8,800 nt of DNA from Prevotellaceae bacterium (GTDB taxonomy: Bacteria; Bacteroidota; Bacteroidia; Bacteroidales; UBA932): assembly GCA_031257455.1 (NCBI GenBank), contig JAIROQ010000039.1, positions 1 to 8,800 on the forward strand, read 5' to 3'. The translations under genes and the position numbers were made by a program. Of the stretch, positions 1-6,676 are shown in pieces. The first letter of the stretch is position 1, and each line of letters opens with the position of its first letter. The notes under the pieces are model-generated. The model was not told the DNA's origin. It was given only the letters and a program-made list of their open reading frames with translations, and ran no database searches.

Positions 1-548
1 GCTAAACGCTGATACAGCGCGCTATCGCATTGTCTCCTCAATTCCTTTAAACTCCAATTGTTCGCCGTCGCTTCTATTTCGTAGAAATGTCGTTCGGCAG
101 GGTTTTCGATTCGCATCAATTTGAGATAATGCGACCAACTGAGCCTGAAACTTGGATAATGAAATTTTTTGGACATAGATTTTTGCAAATCAATATTCTC
201 ATTGTCATCATTTTGTAATTTCGTCAACCCTGTTGACGAAATTGCGGGAGAATATATGTTGTAAAAATATCTCATCCTGTCCAGATTTTCGACAGAAAAT
301 CCCTTGCCAAATTCTTTGGTCAAACGTTTTGAGAGTTCAAGTAGCGTTTGTTTGCCGTATTCCGCACGGTTTTTCCCATGCTGTTCATCTTCAACAATCA
401 TTCTACCTATTTCAAAGTAAGTATAAACCATGGTTTGGTTCACATTTCTGACAATTGACTTCCTTGCTTCGGAAAGCAGGTTGTAGATGTTGTCGAAAAG
501 TTTGTTTTTATCTGCTTTTTGAATTTCCATAACTTTCTTGTTTTCCAT
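1..548 (-). CDS. YhcG/DUF1016 (PDDEXK nuclease family) protein, N-terminal part
   Basis: The reading frame is open from an ATG at 548 to the left edge, giving 182 residues; the rest lies outside the window. Residues 16-96 match the N-terminal DUF1016 helical domain (LFDNIYNLLSEARKSI at 17-32, then YFEIGRMIVEDEQ and AEYGKQTLLELSKRL). Residues 134-182 hold the family hallmark, beginning FRLSWSHYLKLMRIENP and ending in the LKELRRQCDSALYQRL block. In this family a PDDEXK nuclease domain follows, which cannot be seen here. YhcG-like proteins often sit with restriction-modification or other defence genes, and their own substrate is poorly known. A second in-frame ATG at 530 is an alternative start; neither has a Shine-Dalgarno sequence, which is normal in Bacteroidota. 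The linker between the two conserved blocks contains a perfect DNA hairpin (217-243). The family call is firm; the biological role is inferred. Confidence 0.85.
   Translation of the reverse strand, partial: MENKKVMEIQKADKNKLFDNIYNLLSEARKSIVRNVNQTMVYTYFEIGRMIVEDEQHGKNRAEYGKQTLLELSKRLTKEFGKGFSVENLDRMRYFYNIYSPAISSTGLTKLQNDDNENIDLQKSMSKKFHYPSFRLSWSHYLKLMRIENPAERHFYEIEATANNWSLKELRRQCDSALYQRL
217..243. repeat. Perfect 12-bp inverted repeat inside the YhcG-family gene
   Basis: AATTTCGTCAAC (217-228), a 3-nt loop CCT, and GTTGACGAAATT (232-243) form a perfect hairpin in coding DNA. The stem can be extended by a T-G and a G-C pair (216/244 and 215/245). It encodes about residues 102-111 (ISSTGLTKLQ), in the variable linker before the LSWSHY motif. 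No T-run follows on either strand, so a terminator is unlikely. Confidence 0.8.
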
Positions 549-604
549 ATTTTTACAGCCAATTATTCAACTTTTTCGGAACAATCTCTGCACTAAAACT
601 GTTG

Positions 605-612
605 CAAAGATA
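605..612 (-). promoter_or_regulatory. Candidate Bacteroidota -7 promoter box for the YhcG-family gene
   Basis: The minus strand reads TATCTTTG followed by CAACAG, an exact match to the Bacteroidota -7 consensus TAnnTTTG. It lies about 57 nt upstream of the ATG at 548. The -33 TTTG element is not clear; the expected position holds only a T-rich stretch. The box starts right beside the stop codon of the upstream DUF6268 gene, which suggests that the YhcG-family gene has its own transcript. Confidence 0.55.
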
Positions 613-615
613 CAT

Positions 616-1569
616 TTATTTATTGAAGAAAAATTTTAATCCAATAGAAACATAGAACGCTGGGGCAAAATAGGGGTAATCTTCCTCGATGTTGAAAAAC
701 GATCGTAAATTTCTGTCCTGAAAATACGCCTCGCGTATCACTGAAACCCCCGCCGTTATTGGTATTGAAAATATTTTGTTTACATATAGTTCCGGTTGTA
801 ACCCTATAATGATAAGTTGTTTTGAGAATATTTTTGATTCATTATTTCGGTCCACCACAGCAGTCATACCCTTTGCCTGCGCTAACAGCCGTACCGTAAA
901 TAGATCATTCACTTTCATTCCAGCTGACGCTAACCATGTATCATACAGTGATATTTTGAATTCAAACCGTTTTCCGGTTCGCCAATCAAGATACAATGAA
1001 GGAAATATCATTGGATAGCCCAACACATTATTCAGGGCAACGCCAAAGCCAAGATCAAGACTGGGTAACATACGCCGTATAAAAAGCGTCCCTGCCTGAG
1101 CCATAATACTATTGGCAGAAAATTGGGACAAGTCGGTATAAATGCCCGCCCCCAATGACGCGGTAAAAGTCCAGTTTTTATTTAGAGGCCGCATATGCGC
1201 AACGCCCAATGAAGAATTTAATATTTGCGATAAACATTGGTCATCTGAAAGGTCTGTATTATTCATTGACGCATATGTCCCGCCAAGAGCTATGGCCCAT
1301 GCGGTTATCTGGTCTAATTCATTTGTTTTCATATAGACCGGAATTTGCATAAACAGACCGATGTCTTTAAAATCACCCTTGCCGCCTGTCGCCGTATTCG
1401 TATTATCCCGATAATTTGATGGTAGCATATAGGACGATTCTATTTGTACCTGTCCGTAAACCGGCGCAGTGAAAAATAGTAAGAAAAGACTTAATCCTAT
1501 ACAAAATCTTTTCAGCCATCTTGTTTTCCGTTGCAAAAATACGGTGTCATCTCTTTTTTTATCGTTCAT
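616..1569 (-). CDS. DUF6268-family outer-membrane beta-barrel protein
   Basis: The protein probably sits in the outer membrane as a beta-barrel; its function is unknown. From the ATG at 1569 it has 317 residues. A basic stretch (RKTRWLKRF) is followed by a hydrophobic segment ending TAPVYGQ, a signal peptide with a likely cut after the glycine. The mature part alternates polar and hydrophobic residues in typical barrel strands. It contains blocks I associate with DUF6268: ESSYMLPSNYR, the TASLGAGIYTDLS strand, LDLGFGVALNNVLGYPMIFPSLYLDW, and a C-terminus rich in aromatic residues (LKFFFNK). An in-frame ATG at 1638 would add 23 residues ahead of an already long N-region, so I prefer 1569. The gene follows ade by 66-135 bp in the same direction without a recognisable promoter, so it may be co-transcribed with ade. 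A PorP/SprF-like barrel is a less likely alternative. Confidence 0.8.
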   Translation of the reverse strand: MNDKKRDDTVFLQRKTRWLKRFCIGLSLFLLFFTAPVYGQVQIESSYMLPSNYRDNTNTATGGKGDFKDIGLFMQIPVYMKTNELDQITAWAIALGGTYASMNNTDLSDDQCLSQILNSSLGVAHMRPLNKNWTFTASLGAGIYTDLSQFSANSIMAQAGTLFIRRMLPSLDLGFGVALNNVLGYPMIFPSLYLDWRTGKRFEFKISLYDTWLASAGMKVNDLFTVRLLAQAKGMTAVVDRNNESKIFSKQLIIIGLQPELYVNKIFSIPITAGVSVIREAYFQDRNLRSFFNIEEDYPYFAPAFYVSIGLKFFFNK

Positions 1570-1704
1570 ATTGCCTGTTTTTAATTGTGATGTAACGGAA
1601 AAAATCCGACCGTTATCAATAATACTAATTTCTTTCATGTTATGAATATTATACAGTTTATTTTATCGTTGAATTTAATTATCCGGCAAACATTACTGAT
1701 AATC

Positions 1705-3375
1705 TTATATAAATAAATCTACCTGCCGGAAAAGAGATACGTCAAACAGCCCTTTATCGAAAATTTTTAGTTCCGGAATCACTATCAGCGACAGAAATGA
1801 TAACGCCATGAACGGCGCATCCAGCGAGCCGCCCAATGCAGCTGCCTGCCGACACAAGGAGTCGTGTTGCTGCGCCACTACTTCTGCCGGTTCGGGACTC
1901 ATTAAACCGGCAATGGGTAAAGGCAAAAACTGCGTTTGTTTGCCATCACAACAAGCTATGCCTCCTTTATTTACAATTACCGTATTTATGGCTTGCATCA
2001 ATGAATCATCATCAACACCCACAGCGATAATATTATGACTGTCGTGCGCTACACTCGTACATAAAGCGCCCCGCTGCCAGCCGAAGCCCTGCACAAAGCC
2101 GATAGCCGGAGACGCCTGCTGCTTGTAGCGGTTTAGCGTCACCACTTTCAAAATATCCTTTTTCACATTCGATGACAACAGGATATCCTTATCGCTGCTT
2201 TGCAGTATATTTGCCGGAAGAACGATTGACTTTGTGTATAAACTTTTATTTATCAATCCTATCACGCGAATTTTACCGGATTGCTTTTTCACTTCCAATG
2301 ACTTCTTTTCTATCGGAGAGGCATTAAATCTATTAATTATCTGTGCTTTATTTGTATTTATCTGTATCTTTTCTTCTTTGTCATACACTTTGTTTCCGTT
2401 TATATAAGTCTGTAGTACTGTCAAATTATCGAGATTATCTACTATAATACAGTCAGCAAAGTCCCCTTTTCGCAGTAAACCAACCGGTAATTTATAATGA
2501 TTTACCGTATTCCATGATAATGCACGTAATAAGTTAAAGAAACCCAATCCTTTATCAAGTCCTTTTTTAAGAATATTTATCAATGTGCCGTTCAATAAAT
2601 CACCAGGCGAACAGTCGTCTGTGCAAATCATCACAGACGAAGGATAGCGGTTAATCAACGGATACAGCTGGTCAAAATTTTTCGCCCTGCTGCCTTCCCG
2701 GATAAGCGCCTTCATGCCTATGCCTATCTTCTCTTCCGCTTCACAAATATCTTCACATTCGTGGTCGGTTGAAATGCCGGCCTGCACATATTTTTTCAGG
2801 TTGTCGCCACTCAGTCCGGGCGCGTGCCCATCCACCGGCTTGCCATATTTTTTCGCAGCGGCAATTTTGCCCATTACCTCCGGGTCGTCATGAAGTACAC
2901 CGGGATAGTTCATCATCTCGGAAAGAAAATAAATATCGTCACGCTGCAACAATTGTTCCACGTGGAACAAATCCAACGTAGCGCCGGAAGTATCGGCAGG
3001 CGCTGCCGGCACACAAGAGGGTGCGCCAAAGAAAAATTTAAACCCGGACTGCCGGGCGTCCTCCAGCATATATTCTACCCCTTCCACGCCCATCACATTG
3101 GCAATTTCATGCGGGTCGGCCACCACTGCCACAGTCCCATGCGCCACCGCTGCACGCGCGAAAGCCGAAGGCGTCAGCAAAGAACTTTCCACATGCACAT
3201 GCGCATCGATAAGTCCGGGAAAAATATAATGCGTTTCCGCCACCGGTCCCCGTTCGATACGAACAATTTTTCCACTGGCTATATGTAGCCGGCCGGGATA
3301 AAATTCCTGCTTTTCCACATCGACAATATTCCCGCTTAAAGTAAATCCTTCGATTAATTCCGAAAAATCTTCCAT
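1705..3375 (-). CDS. ade: Adenine deaminase
   Basis: Ade deaminates adenine to hypoxanthine and ammonia in the cytoplasm (EC 3.5.4.2), feeding purine salvage. The amidohydrolase metal-site motifs are all present: DAHVHVES, ADPHEIANVMG, EMMNYPGV, DGHAPGLSG, STDHECEDI and MICTDDCSPGDLL. The C-terminal Ade domain is complete, with VAHDSHNIIAVG, a glycine-rich GGIA stretch and the closing IPELKIFDKGLFDV. I chose the ATG at 3375 (556 residues) because MEDFSELIEGFTLSGNIVDV leads straight into the family's N-terminal beta domain and is preceded by an A-rich stretch. Starting at 3435 adds 20 residues that look like untranslated sequence. The gene lies downstream of mnmG in the same direction. A perfect parS site is embedded at 2954-2969, where it is read as FHVEQ in a region that aligns with other Ade proteins without an obvious insertion. 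Confidence 0.95.
   Translation of the reverse strand: MEDFSELIEGFTLSGNIVDVEKQEFYPGRLHIASGKIVRIERGPVAETHYIFPGLIDAHVHVESSLLTPSAFARAAVAHGTVAVVADPHEIANVMGVEGVEYMLEDARQSGFKFFFGAPSCVPAAPADTSGATLDLFHVEQLLQRDDIYFLSEMMNYPGVLHDDPEVMGKIAAAKKYGKPVDGHAPGLSGDNLKKYVQAGISTDHECEDICEAEEKIGIGMKALIREGSRAKNFDQLYPLINRYPSSVMICTDDCSPGDLLNGTLINILKKGLDKGLGFFNLLRALSWNTVNHYKLPVGLLRKGDFADCIIVDNLDNLTVLQTYINGNKVYDKEEKIQINTNKAQIINRFNASPIEKKSLEVKKQSGKIRVIGLINKSLYTKSIVLPANILQSSDKDILLSSNVKKDILKVVTLNRYKQQASPAIGFVQGFGWQRGALCTSVAHDSHNIIAVGVDDDSLMQAINTVIVNKGGIACCDGKQTQFLPLPIAGLMSPEPAEVVAQQHDSLCRQAAALGGSLDAPFMALSFLSLIVIPELKIFDKGLFDVSLFRQVDLFI
2954..2969. other. parS centromere site 1 (inside ade)
   Basis: Perfect 16-bp palindrome TGTTCCACGTGGAACA, matching the conserved bacterial parS consensus bound by ParB (Spo0J). 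It lies within ade and is translated in frame as F-H-V-E. It is 562 bp from the next copy. Confidence 0.88.
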
Positions 3376-3515
3376 TTTTAAATGATAGGTTTGGGGGGTG
3401 GTGTAAGGGTTGGTTTTTTGTAAAATCATAGCCATAAGTTGATATAATAAAAAGTTAATGTAACGGTGCGATAATGTCTGATAACAAGTAAATAATATTA
3501 GTTTATCTAAATAAA

Positions 3516-3531
3516 TGTTCCACGTGGAACA
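3516..3531. other. parS centromere site 2 (between ade and mnmG)
   Basis: Perfect TGTTCCACGTGGAACA palindrome in the gap between the two genes. Its last base touches the mnmG stop codon, which occupies 3532-3534. It is the only one of the four copies outside coding sequence. The rest of the roughly 155-bp gap up to the ade start shows no clear promoter. Confidence 0.9.
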
Positions 3532-5541
3532 TTATCGTCCAAAAAACACCAGCAACACCGAAATATCAGCGGGCGACACGCCGGGTATTCTCGAGGCTTG
3601 CCCAATGGTATCCGGCCGGTGGCGGTTCAGCTTTATCCGCGCTTCCATTGACAAGGATGATAACTTATCAAAATCGAAATTCACCGGTATTCGGATATTC
3701 TCGAGGCGATTCATTTTATCAGCCAATAAACGTTCGCGCTCGATATAGCCGCTATATTTTACCAAAATTTCTGCTGCTTCGACCACTTCCACCGGTGTTC
3801 CACGTGGAACAATCTTGTGAATGGCATCGTCCTGCTCTTGGGCGGTTGTTCCGGTTGCTTCCGCGCAACCGCTGGCCATCGTTTTGTATAAACAAACTAA
3901 CGAAAATTCAGGTCGATGCAAAATCTCTTCCAATTTTTTGCTTTGGGTTATCGGAACAGCGTTTACCGCATGCAGGTATGGGTTTATTTCTTCCGGACGA
4001 ACGGATGTTTCCCTGAATGCAGCCACTAAATTTTCTATGGCTTGCTTTTTTGCTAAAAATTGCCTGTAGCGTTCGGGCGAAGCCAAACCAATAACATGCG
4101 ATAATTCTGTAAGCCGCATATCTGCATTATCTTGACGGAGCAAAATACGGTATTCCGCTCTGGAAGTAAACATCCGGTAAGGCTCATCAACACCTTTTGT
4201 TACAAGGTCATCAATCAGTACACCTATATACGCTTGGTCGCGGCGAAGGATAAAGGGCTGCTTTCCTGTTATTTTTAAGTGCGCATTTATACCAGCCATT
4301 AATCCTTGTGCGGCGGCCTCTTCGTAGCCGGTAGTTCCATTGATTTGTCCGGCAAAGTACAAATTTTCAATGCGTTTCGTTTCCAGCGTATGTCTTAATT
4401 GCACCGGCGGAAAATAATCGTATTCTATCGCGTAGCCGGGACGAAAAATTTCAACATTTTCCAAGCCTTCTATTTTCCGCAATGCACGCCATTGAATGTC
4501 CATTGGCAAGGAAGAGGAGAAACCCTGCAAGTAATATTCATTCGTTTCCCAACCTTCGGGTTCTAAAAAAAGTTGATGACTGTCTTTTCCGGCAAAGGTA
4601 TGCAGTTTATCTTCGATGCTCGGGCAATAGCGCGGACCCACGCCTTTGATGACGCCGGTAAAAAGCGGCGAGTCGGCAAACCCTTTTTGCAATATGTCGT
4701 GCACTTCCTTTGAGGTGCGGGCAAGATAACAGGGGAGTGGCGAATGGAGCGTGGAAAGTGGAGAATGAAAAATGGAAAACGGATTCGGAGCAAATAATGT
4801 TCCACGTGGAACATTTGGATTTTCGGCACAGGTATCTTGAGTTATTACCGCCGGCGGTAGAAATGAAAACCGGGCAGGAGGGCAATCGCCGTCTTGCCGG
4901 ACTAATTTGGTAAAATCAATAGTGCGTCCATCCAAACGGGGCGGTGTGCCGGTTTTCATGCGGCCGGCTTCAAAGCCGATCCGGCACAATTGTTCCGACA
5001 GTCCGTATGCGGCAGCATCGCCCATGCGACCGCCCGGCAATTGGGTTTTTCCGAGATGAATTATCCCGTTGAGAAACGTCCCATTGGACAGGACTACGGA
5101 CTTGGCGTAGAATACGGCGTCTAAAACAGTTGAAACACCAACAACGCTTTCATTTTCAATCAATAATGATTTTACCGTATCTTGCCAGAAAAATACATTT
5201 GGCGTATTTTCCAGCAAACGCCGCCACGCTAAGGAAAAAACAGTGCGGTCGCACTGTGCACGCGGACTCCACATGGCCGGGCCTTTCGAGCGGTTGAGCA
5301 TGCGAAATTGCAGCGTACTGTGGTCGGTAACAATACCGCTGTAACCGCCCATAGCGTCTATCTCGCGGACAATTTGCCCTTTGGCAATACCGCCTACCGC
5401 CGGATTGCAGGACATGTGCGCAAACTTCGTCATGTCCATAGTAACAAGCAGTACGCGCGAACCCATGTTGGCCGCCGCCGCCGCCGCCTCGCAGCCGGCA
5501 TGCCCCGCCCCTACCACAATGATGTCAAAATCTTTTTGCAT
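3532..5541 (-). CDS. mnmG: tRNA uridine-5-carboxymethylaminomethyl modification enzyme MnmG (GidA)
   Basis: MnmG is an FAD protein that works with the GTPase MnmE to modify the wobble uridine (U34) of certain tRNAs. From the ATG at 5541 it has 669 residues: the FAD-binding GAGHAGCEAA motif starts at residue 11, MSCNPAVGG carries the first conserved cysteine, and GPRYCPSIEDK carries the second. The second GidA signature (AGQINGTTGYEEAAAQG) and the C-terminal PGVSPADISVLLV block follow. Most MnmG proteins have about 620-630 residues. The excess of about 40 is accounted for by two apparent in-frame insertions, about 30 residues at 4732-4860 and about 13 at 3799-3879, each carrying a parS site read as VPRGT. 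An upstream ATG at 5616 would add 25 unconserved residues and would lie upstream of the promoter, so it is rejected. The catalytic residues are intact, so the enzyme is probably active. Confidence 0.96.
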   Translation of the reverse strand: MQKDFDIIVVGAGHAGCEAAAAAANMGSRVLLVTMDMTKFAHMSCNPAVGGIAKGQIVREIDAMGGYSGIVTDHSTLQFRMLNRSKGPAMWSPRAQCDRTVFSLAWRRLLENTPNVFFWQDTVKSLLIENESVVGVSTVLDAVFYAKSVVLSNGTFLNGIIHLGKTQLPGGRMGDAAAYGLSEQLCRIGFEAGRMKTGTPPRLDGRTIDFTKLVRQDGDCPPARFSFLPPAVITQDTCAENPNVPRGTLFAPNPFSIFHSPLSTLHSPLPCYLARTSKEVHDILQKGFADSPLFTGVIKGVGPRYCPSIEDKLHTFAGKDSHQLFLEPEGWETNEYYLQGFSSSLPMDIQWRALRKIEGLENVEIFRPGYAIEYDYFPPVQLRHTLETKRIENLYFAGQINGTTGYEEAAAQGLMAGINAHLKITGKQPFILRRDQAYIGVLIDDLVTKGVDEPYRMFTSRAEYRILLRQDNADMRLTELSHVIGLASPERYRQFLAKKQAIENLVAAFRETSVRPEEINPYLHAVNAVPITQSKKLEEILHRPEFSLVCLYKTMASGCAEATGTTAQEQDDAIHKIVPRGTPVEVVEAAEILVKYSGYIERERLLADKMNRLENIRIPVNFDFDKLSSLSMEARIKLNRHRPDTIGQASRIPGVSPADISVLLVFFGR
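3796..3811. other. parS centromere site 3 (inside mnmG, C-terminal part)
   Basis: Perfect TGTTCCACGTGGAACA palindrome, read in mnmG as V-P-R-G-T. It lies just before the conserved VVEAAEILVKYSGYIERE block, in a stretch that appears to be extra compared with other MnmG proteins. It is 280 bp from site 2 and 1002 bp from site 4. Confidence 0.9.
4732..4860. repeat. Inserted segment in mnmG with two palindromes and a purine-rich repeat
   Basis: Between the conserved ARFSF and CYLARTSKEVH blocks this MnmG has 43 residues where the E. coli protein has 12. The extra DNA contains three elements. One is a perfect 14-bp palindrome TACCGCCGGCGGTA (4846-4859). The second is parS site 4. The third is a degenerate purine-rich tract (about 4735-4790) built of GTGGA/ATGGA-like units, read on the coding strand as FSIFHSPLSTLHSPLP. 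Such units are common as intergenic low-complexity repeats in Bacteroidota. The limits are approximate because they rest on a remembered alignment. Confidence 0.6.
4798..4813. other. parS centromere site 4 (inside the mnmG insertion)
   Basis: Perfect TGTTCCACGTGGAACA palindrome, read in mnmG as N-V-P-R-G-T. It lies in the larger apparent in-frame insertion, about 32 bp from the 14-bp palindrome at 4846-4859. Confidence 0.9.
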
Positions 5542-5550
5542 ATAGTTTTG

Positions 5551-5582
5551 CAAAAATACGATTTTTTTGAGAGTGGAACAAA
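5551..5582 (-). promoter_or_regulatory. mnmG promoter, very close to the start codon
   Basis: The minus strand carries TTTG (5582-5579), a 20-nt spacer, then TATTTTTG (5558-5551), a close match to the Bacteroidota promoter consensus. Transcription would start near 5544-5548, leaving only a few nucleotides before the ATG at 5541. This supports 5541 as the true start and implies a nearly leaderless mRNA. The 98-bp gap between mnmG and the abi stop holds little else. Confidence 0.65.
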
Positions 5583-5639
5583 AGCAACGCAACTCCTGTA
5601 TAAGAAACCCCTGCATTTGGAGAAGATGGAGAGATTGGA

Positions 5640-6287
5640 TTATTTCAATCTTTTCTCCACGCTGTTACACACACTGTCAAACCTGTCAAATGGAACAAGC
5701 CACGTAGGAATATCCTCATTTATCCAAGCCATAACGTTAAACATTTCGTTATGCAATTGCCGTAAACTTCCCAAATTCCAACTAATAGGCTCATGATGAA
5801 AAATACGGTTACGAAGCGTCCTGAAACGGTTTAACGGCGGGGCGACCTTTTTTCTTTGACGTTCTTTTTTGGGCATGTTAGGAAAAACCTTACGCAAACT
5901 TTTCCATAAAATACGCTCATATTCAACATTAAATAAACTAATCCAAAAACCCAATGTCAATTCGGCAACTATTTTAGACGGCGAAGTATATTCCTTTCGT
6001 AGGGCTATTTGTTTGTTTGCCTGAGTAATATATTTATTCAAATCCATTAAGCCAGGAATTACAACAAATTGCACATACCAATCCTCCCGGCCGAACAGTG
6101 CCGTTAATTCCCTGCCAACAGCGTTGCGAAGCACGACCTCAAAAGTAGTGATACAGGGATAGAATGCCTCTGCTAATTCGATATTGCACTGATAATGCAG
6201 TATCCCTTTTTCCGGATTAGCATATCTTGTAAAATATTTTTCCATTCGCTTTTCGGAAAATATTTTTTCAAAAAATTTTTTGTCCAT
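5640..6287 (-). CDS. Abi-family protein with HEPN RNase motif
   Basis: The 215-residue protein belongs to the Abi-like group within the HEPN superfamily, whose characterised members are RNA-cutting toxins or phage-abortive-infection proteins. The N-terminus (RMEKYFTRYANPEKGILHYQ) and the block FYPCITTFEVVLRNAVGREL (43-62) are typical of the group. So is LTLGFWISLFNVEYERILWK (110-129). The catalytic HEPN signature R-N-x3-H is present as RNRIFHHEPISW, with R159, N160 and H164. The length suits the family and no frame damage is seen, so it is probably functional. The ATG at 6287 is the only sensible start. The gene is co-directional with mnmG but separated from it by a promoter. A candidate plus-strand small RNA (6326-6383) begins about 40 bp upstream. 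Whether it acts as phage defence or as a toxin is inference. Confidence 0.85.
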   Translation of the reverse strand: MDKKFFEKIFSEKRMEKYFTRYANPEKGILHYQCNIELAEAFYPCITTFEVVLRNAVGRELTALFGREDWYVQFVVIPGLMDLNKYITQANKQIALRKEYTSPSKIVAELTLGFWISLFNVEYERILWKSLRKVFPNMPKKERQRKKVAPPLNRFRTLRNRIFHHEPISWNLGSLRQLHNEMFNVMAWINEDIPTWLVPFDRFDSVCNSVEKRLK

Positions 6288-6312
6288 TGATGAATATGTT
6301 AACTATTTTTTG

Positions 6313-6320
6313 TACCTTTG
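6313..6320 (+). promoter_or_regulatory. Plus-strand -7 promoter box for a candidate small RNA
   Basis: TACCTTTG followed by CAAC is an exact fit to TAnnTTTG. A TTG at 6287-6289, 23 nt upstream, could be a poorly spaced -33 element; it overlaps the start of the divergent abi gene. Transcription would start around 6324-6327, directly before a hairpin and T-run. Confidence 0.55.
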
Positions 6321-6325
6321 CAACG

Positions 6326-6383
6326 CAGTCCCGGGAACTTCCTCTCTCGAATATTAGATGTCGATGATGAAGCCGGGTTTTTT
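6326..6383 (+). ncRNA. Candidate small RNA of about 57 nt next to the Abi/HEPN gene
   Basis: The unit is defined by a plus-strand -7 box just upstream and a hairpin ending in six T residues, with no ORF between. The predicted transcript would be almost entirely one stem: CCCGG (6330-6334) pairs with CCGGG (6373-6377), CTTC (6338-6341) with GAAG (6369-6372), and TCGA (6347-6350) with TCGA (6361-6364), with small bulges between. I do not recognise it as a known RNA family. It is divergent from abi, and complementary to the abi leader if abi is transcribed from a promoter further upstream. It could instead be a terminated leader of the doubtful ORF at 6554, or chance. Confidence 0.4.
6330..6383 (+). 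terminator. Rho-independent terminator-like hairpin
   Basis: A G+C-rich outer stem (CCCGG/CCGGG) with an inner CTTC/GAAG helix is followed at once by TTTTTT (6378-6383) on the plus strand. The loop region is long for a simple terminator, and the stem doubles as the body of the candidate small RNA. On the minus strand there is no T-run after the stem. Confidence 0.5.
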
Positions 6384-6533
6384 GTTGCGGTTATCCCAAT
6401 AATTTCAAAGTATGAAAAAATCGCCAAACTGCTTTCTTCGTTACAATAATATTAAATTCCTGATGCATAATTTTATTTTGCAAAAATACAATTTTTTTTC
6501 TTTCCGGCAGCAGCGGATTTTCTCACAAAGGCG

Positions 6534-6565
6534 CAAAAATACAAAGAAAATATATGGCTACCACA
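6534..6565 (-). promoter_or_regulatory. Possible abi promoter
   Basis: The minus strand has TTG (6565-6563), a 21-nt spacer and TATTTTTG (6541-6534). A second TATTTTTG box without a -33 partner lies at 6488-6481. Either would give the abi gene a leader of roughly 190-250 nt running antisense to the candidate small RNA. No closer minus-strand promoter is evident upstream of 6287. Confidence 0.35.
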
Positions 6566-6661
6566 ACAAGACAAGGTTGGTCAAAACGACCTGCTTCAAT
6601 TAGAATAAATAACTATCCTTTTCAAGATATAAACTTGAATGATGATAAAGATGTAAAGTAA
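6554..6661 (+). CDS. Possible 35-residue small protein
   Basis: ATG at 6554 to TAA at 6661 encodes a soluble, charged peptide that starts MATTTRQGWSKRPASI and ends NLNDDKDVK. An A-rich stretch precedes the ATG, as is usual for Bacteroidota starts. I do not recognise the peptide. It has no signal or membrane segment and converges on the 3' end of the lectin-like gene at 6677. It could be a small gene or chance. The rest of 6288-6676 holds the candidate small RNA and AT-rich promoter-like sequence. Confidence 0.25.
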   Translation: MATTTRQGWSKRPASIRINNYPFQDINLNDDKDVK

Positions 6662-6676
6662 AGTGTTTAAGTAGGT

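Noticed and set aside
1682..1730. TCCGGCA/TGCCGGA inverted pair around the ade stop codon, considered as a terminator
   Set aside because: The loop is 35 nt and no T-run follows on the minus strand.
2824..3288. Plus-strand ORF of 154 codons opposite ade
   Set aside because: It is a shadow of the well-conserved ade gene, rich in histidine, arginine and cysteine as expected from an antisense frame.
4563..4885. Minus-strand frames overlapping mnmG with MFHVEH-like translations
   Set aside because: They are alternative readings of the parS palindrome and the mnmG insertion; the true frame is that of mnmG.
6412..6603. Plus-strand ORF of 63 codons starting MKKSPNCFLRYNN
   Set aside because: It is AT-rich with a lysine, asparagine and phenylalanine bias typical of random translation, has no recognisable motif, and overlaps promoter-like sequence and the better 6554 frame.
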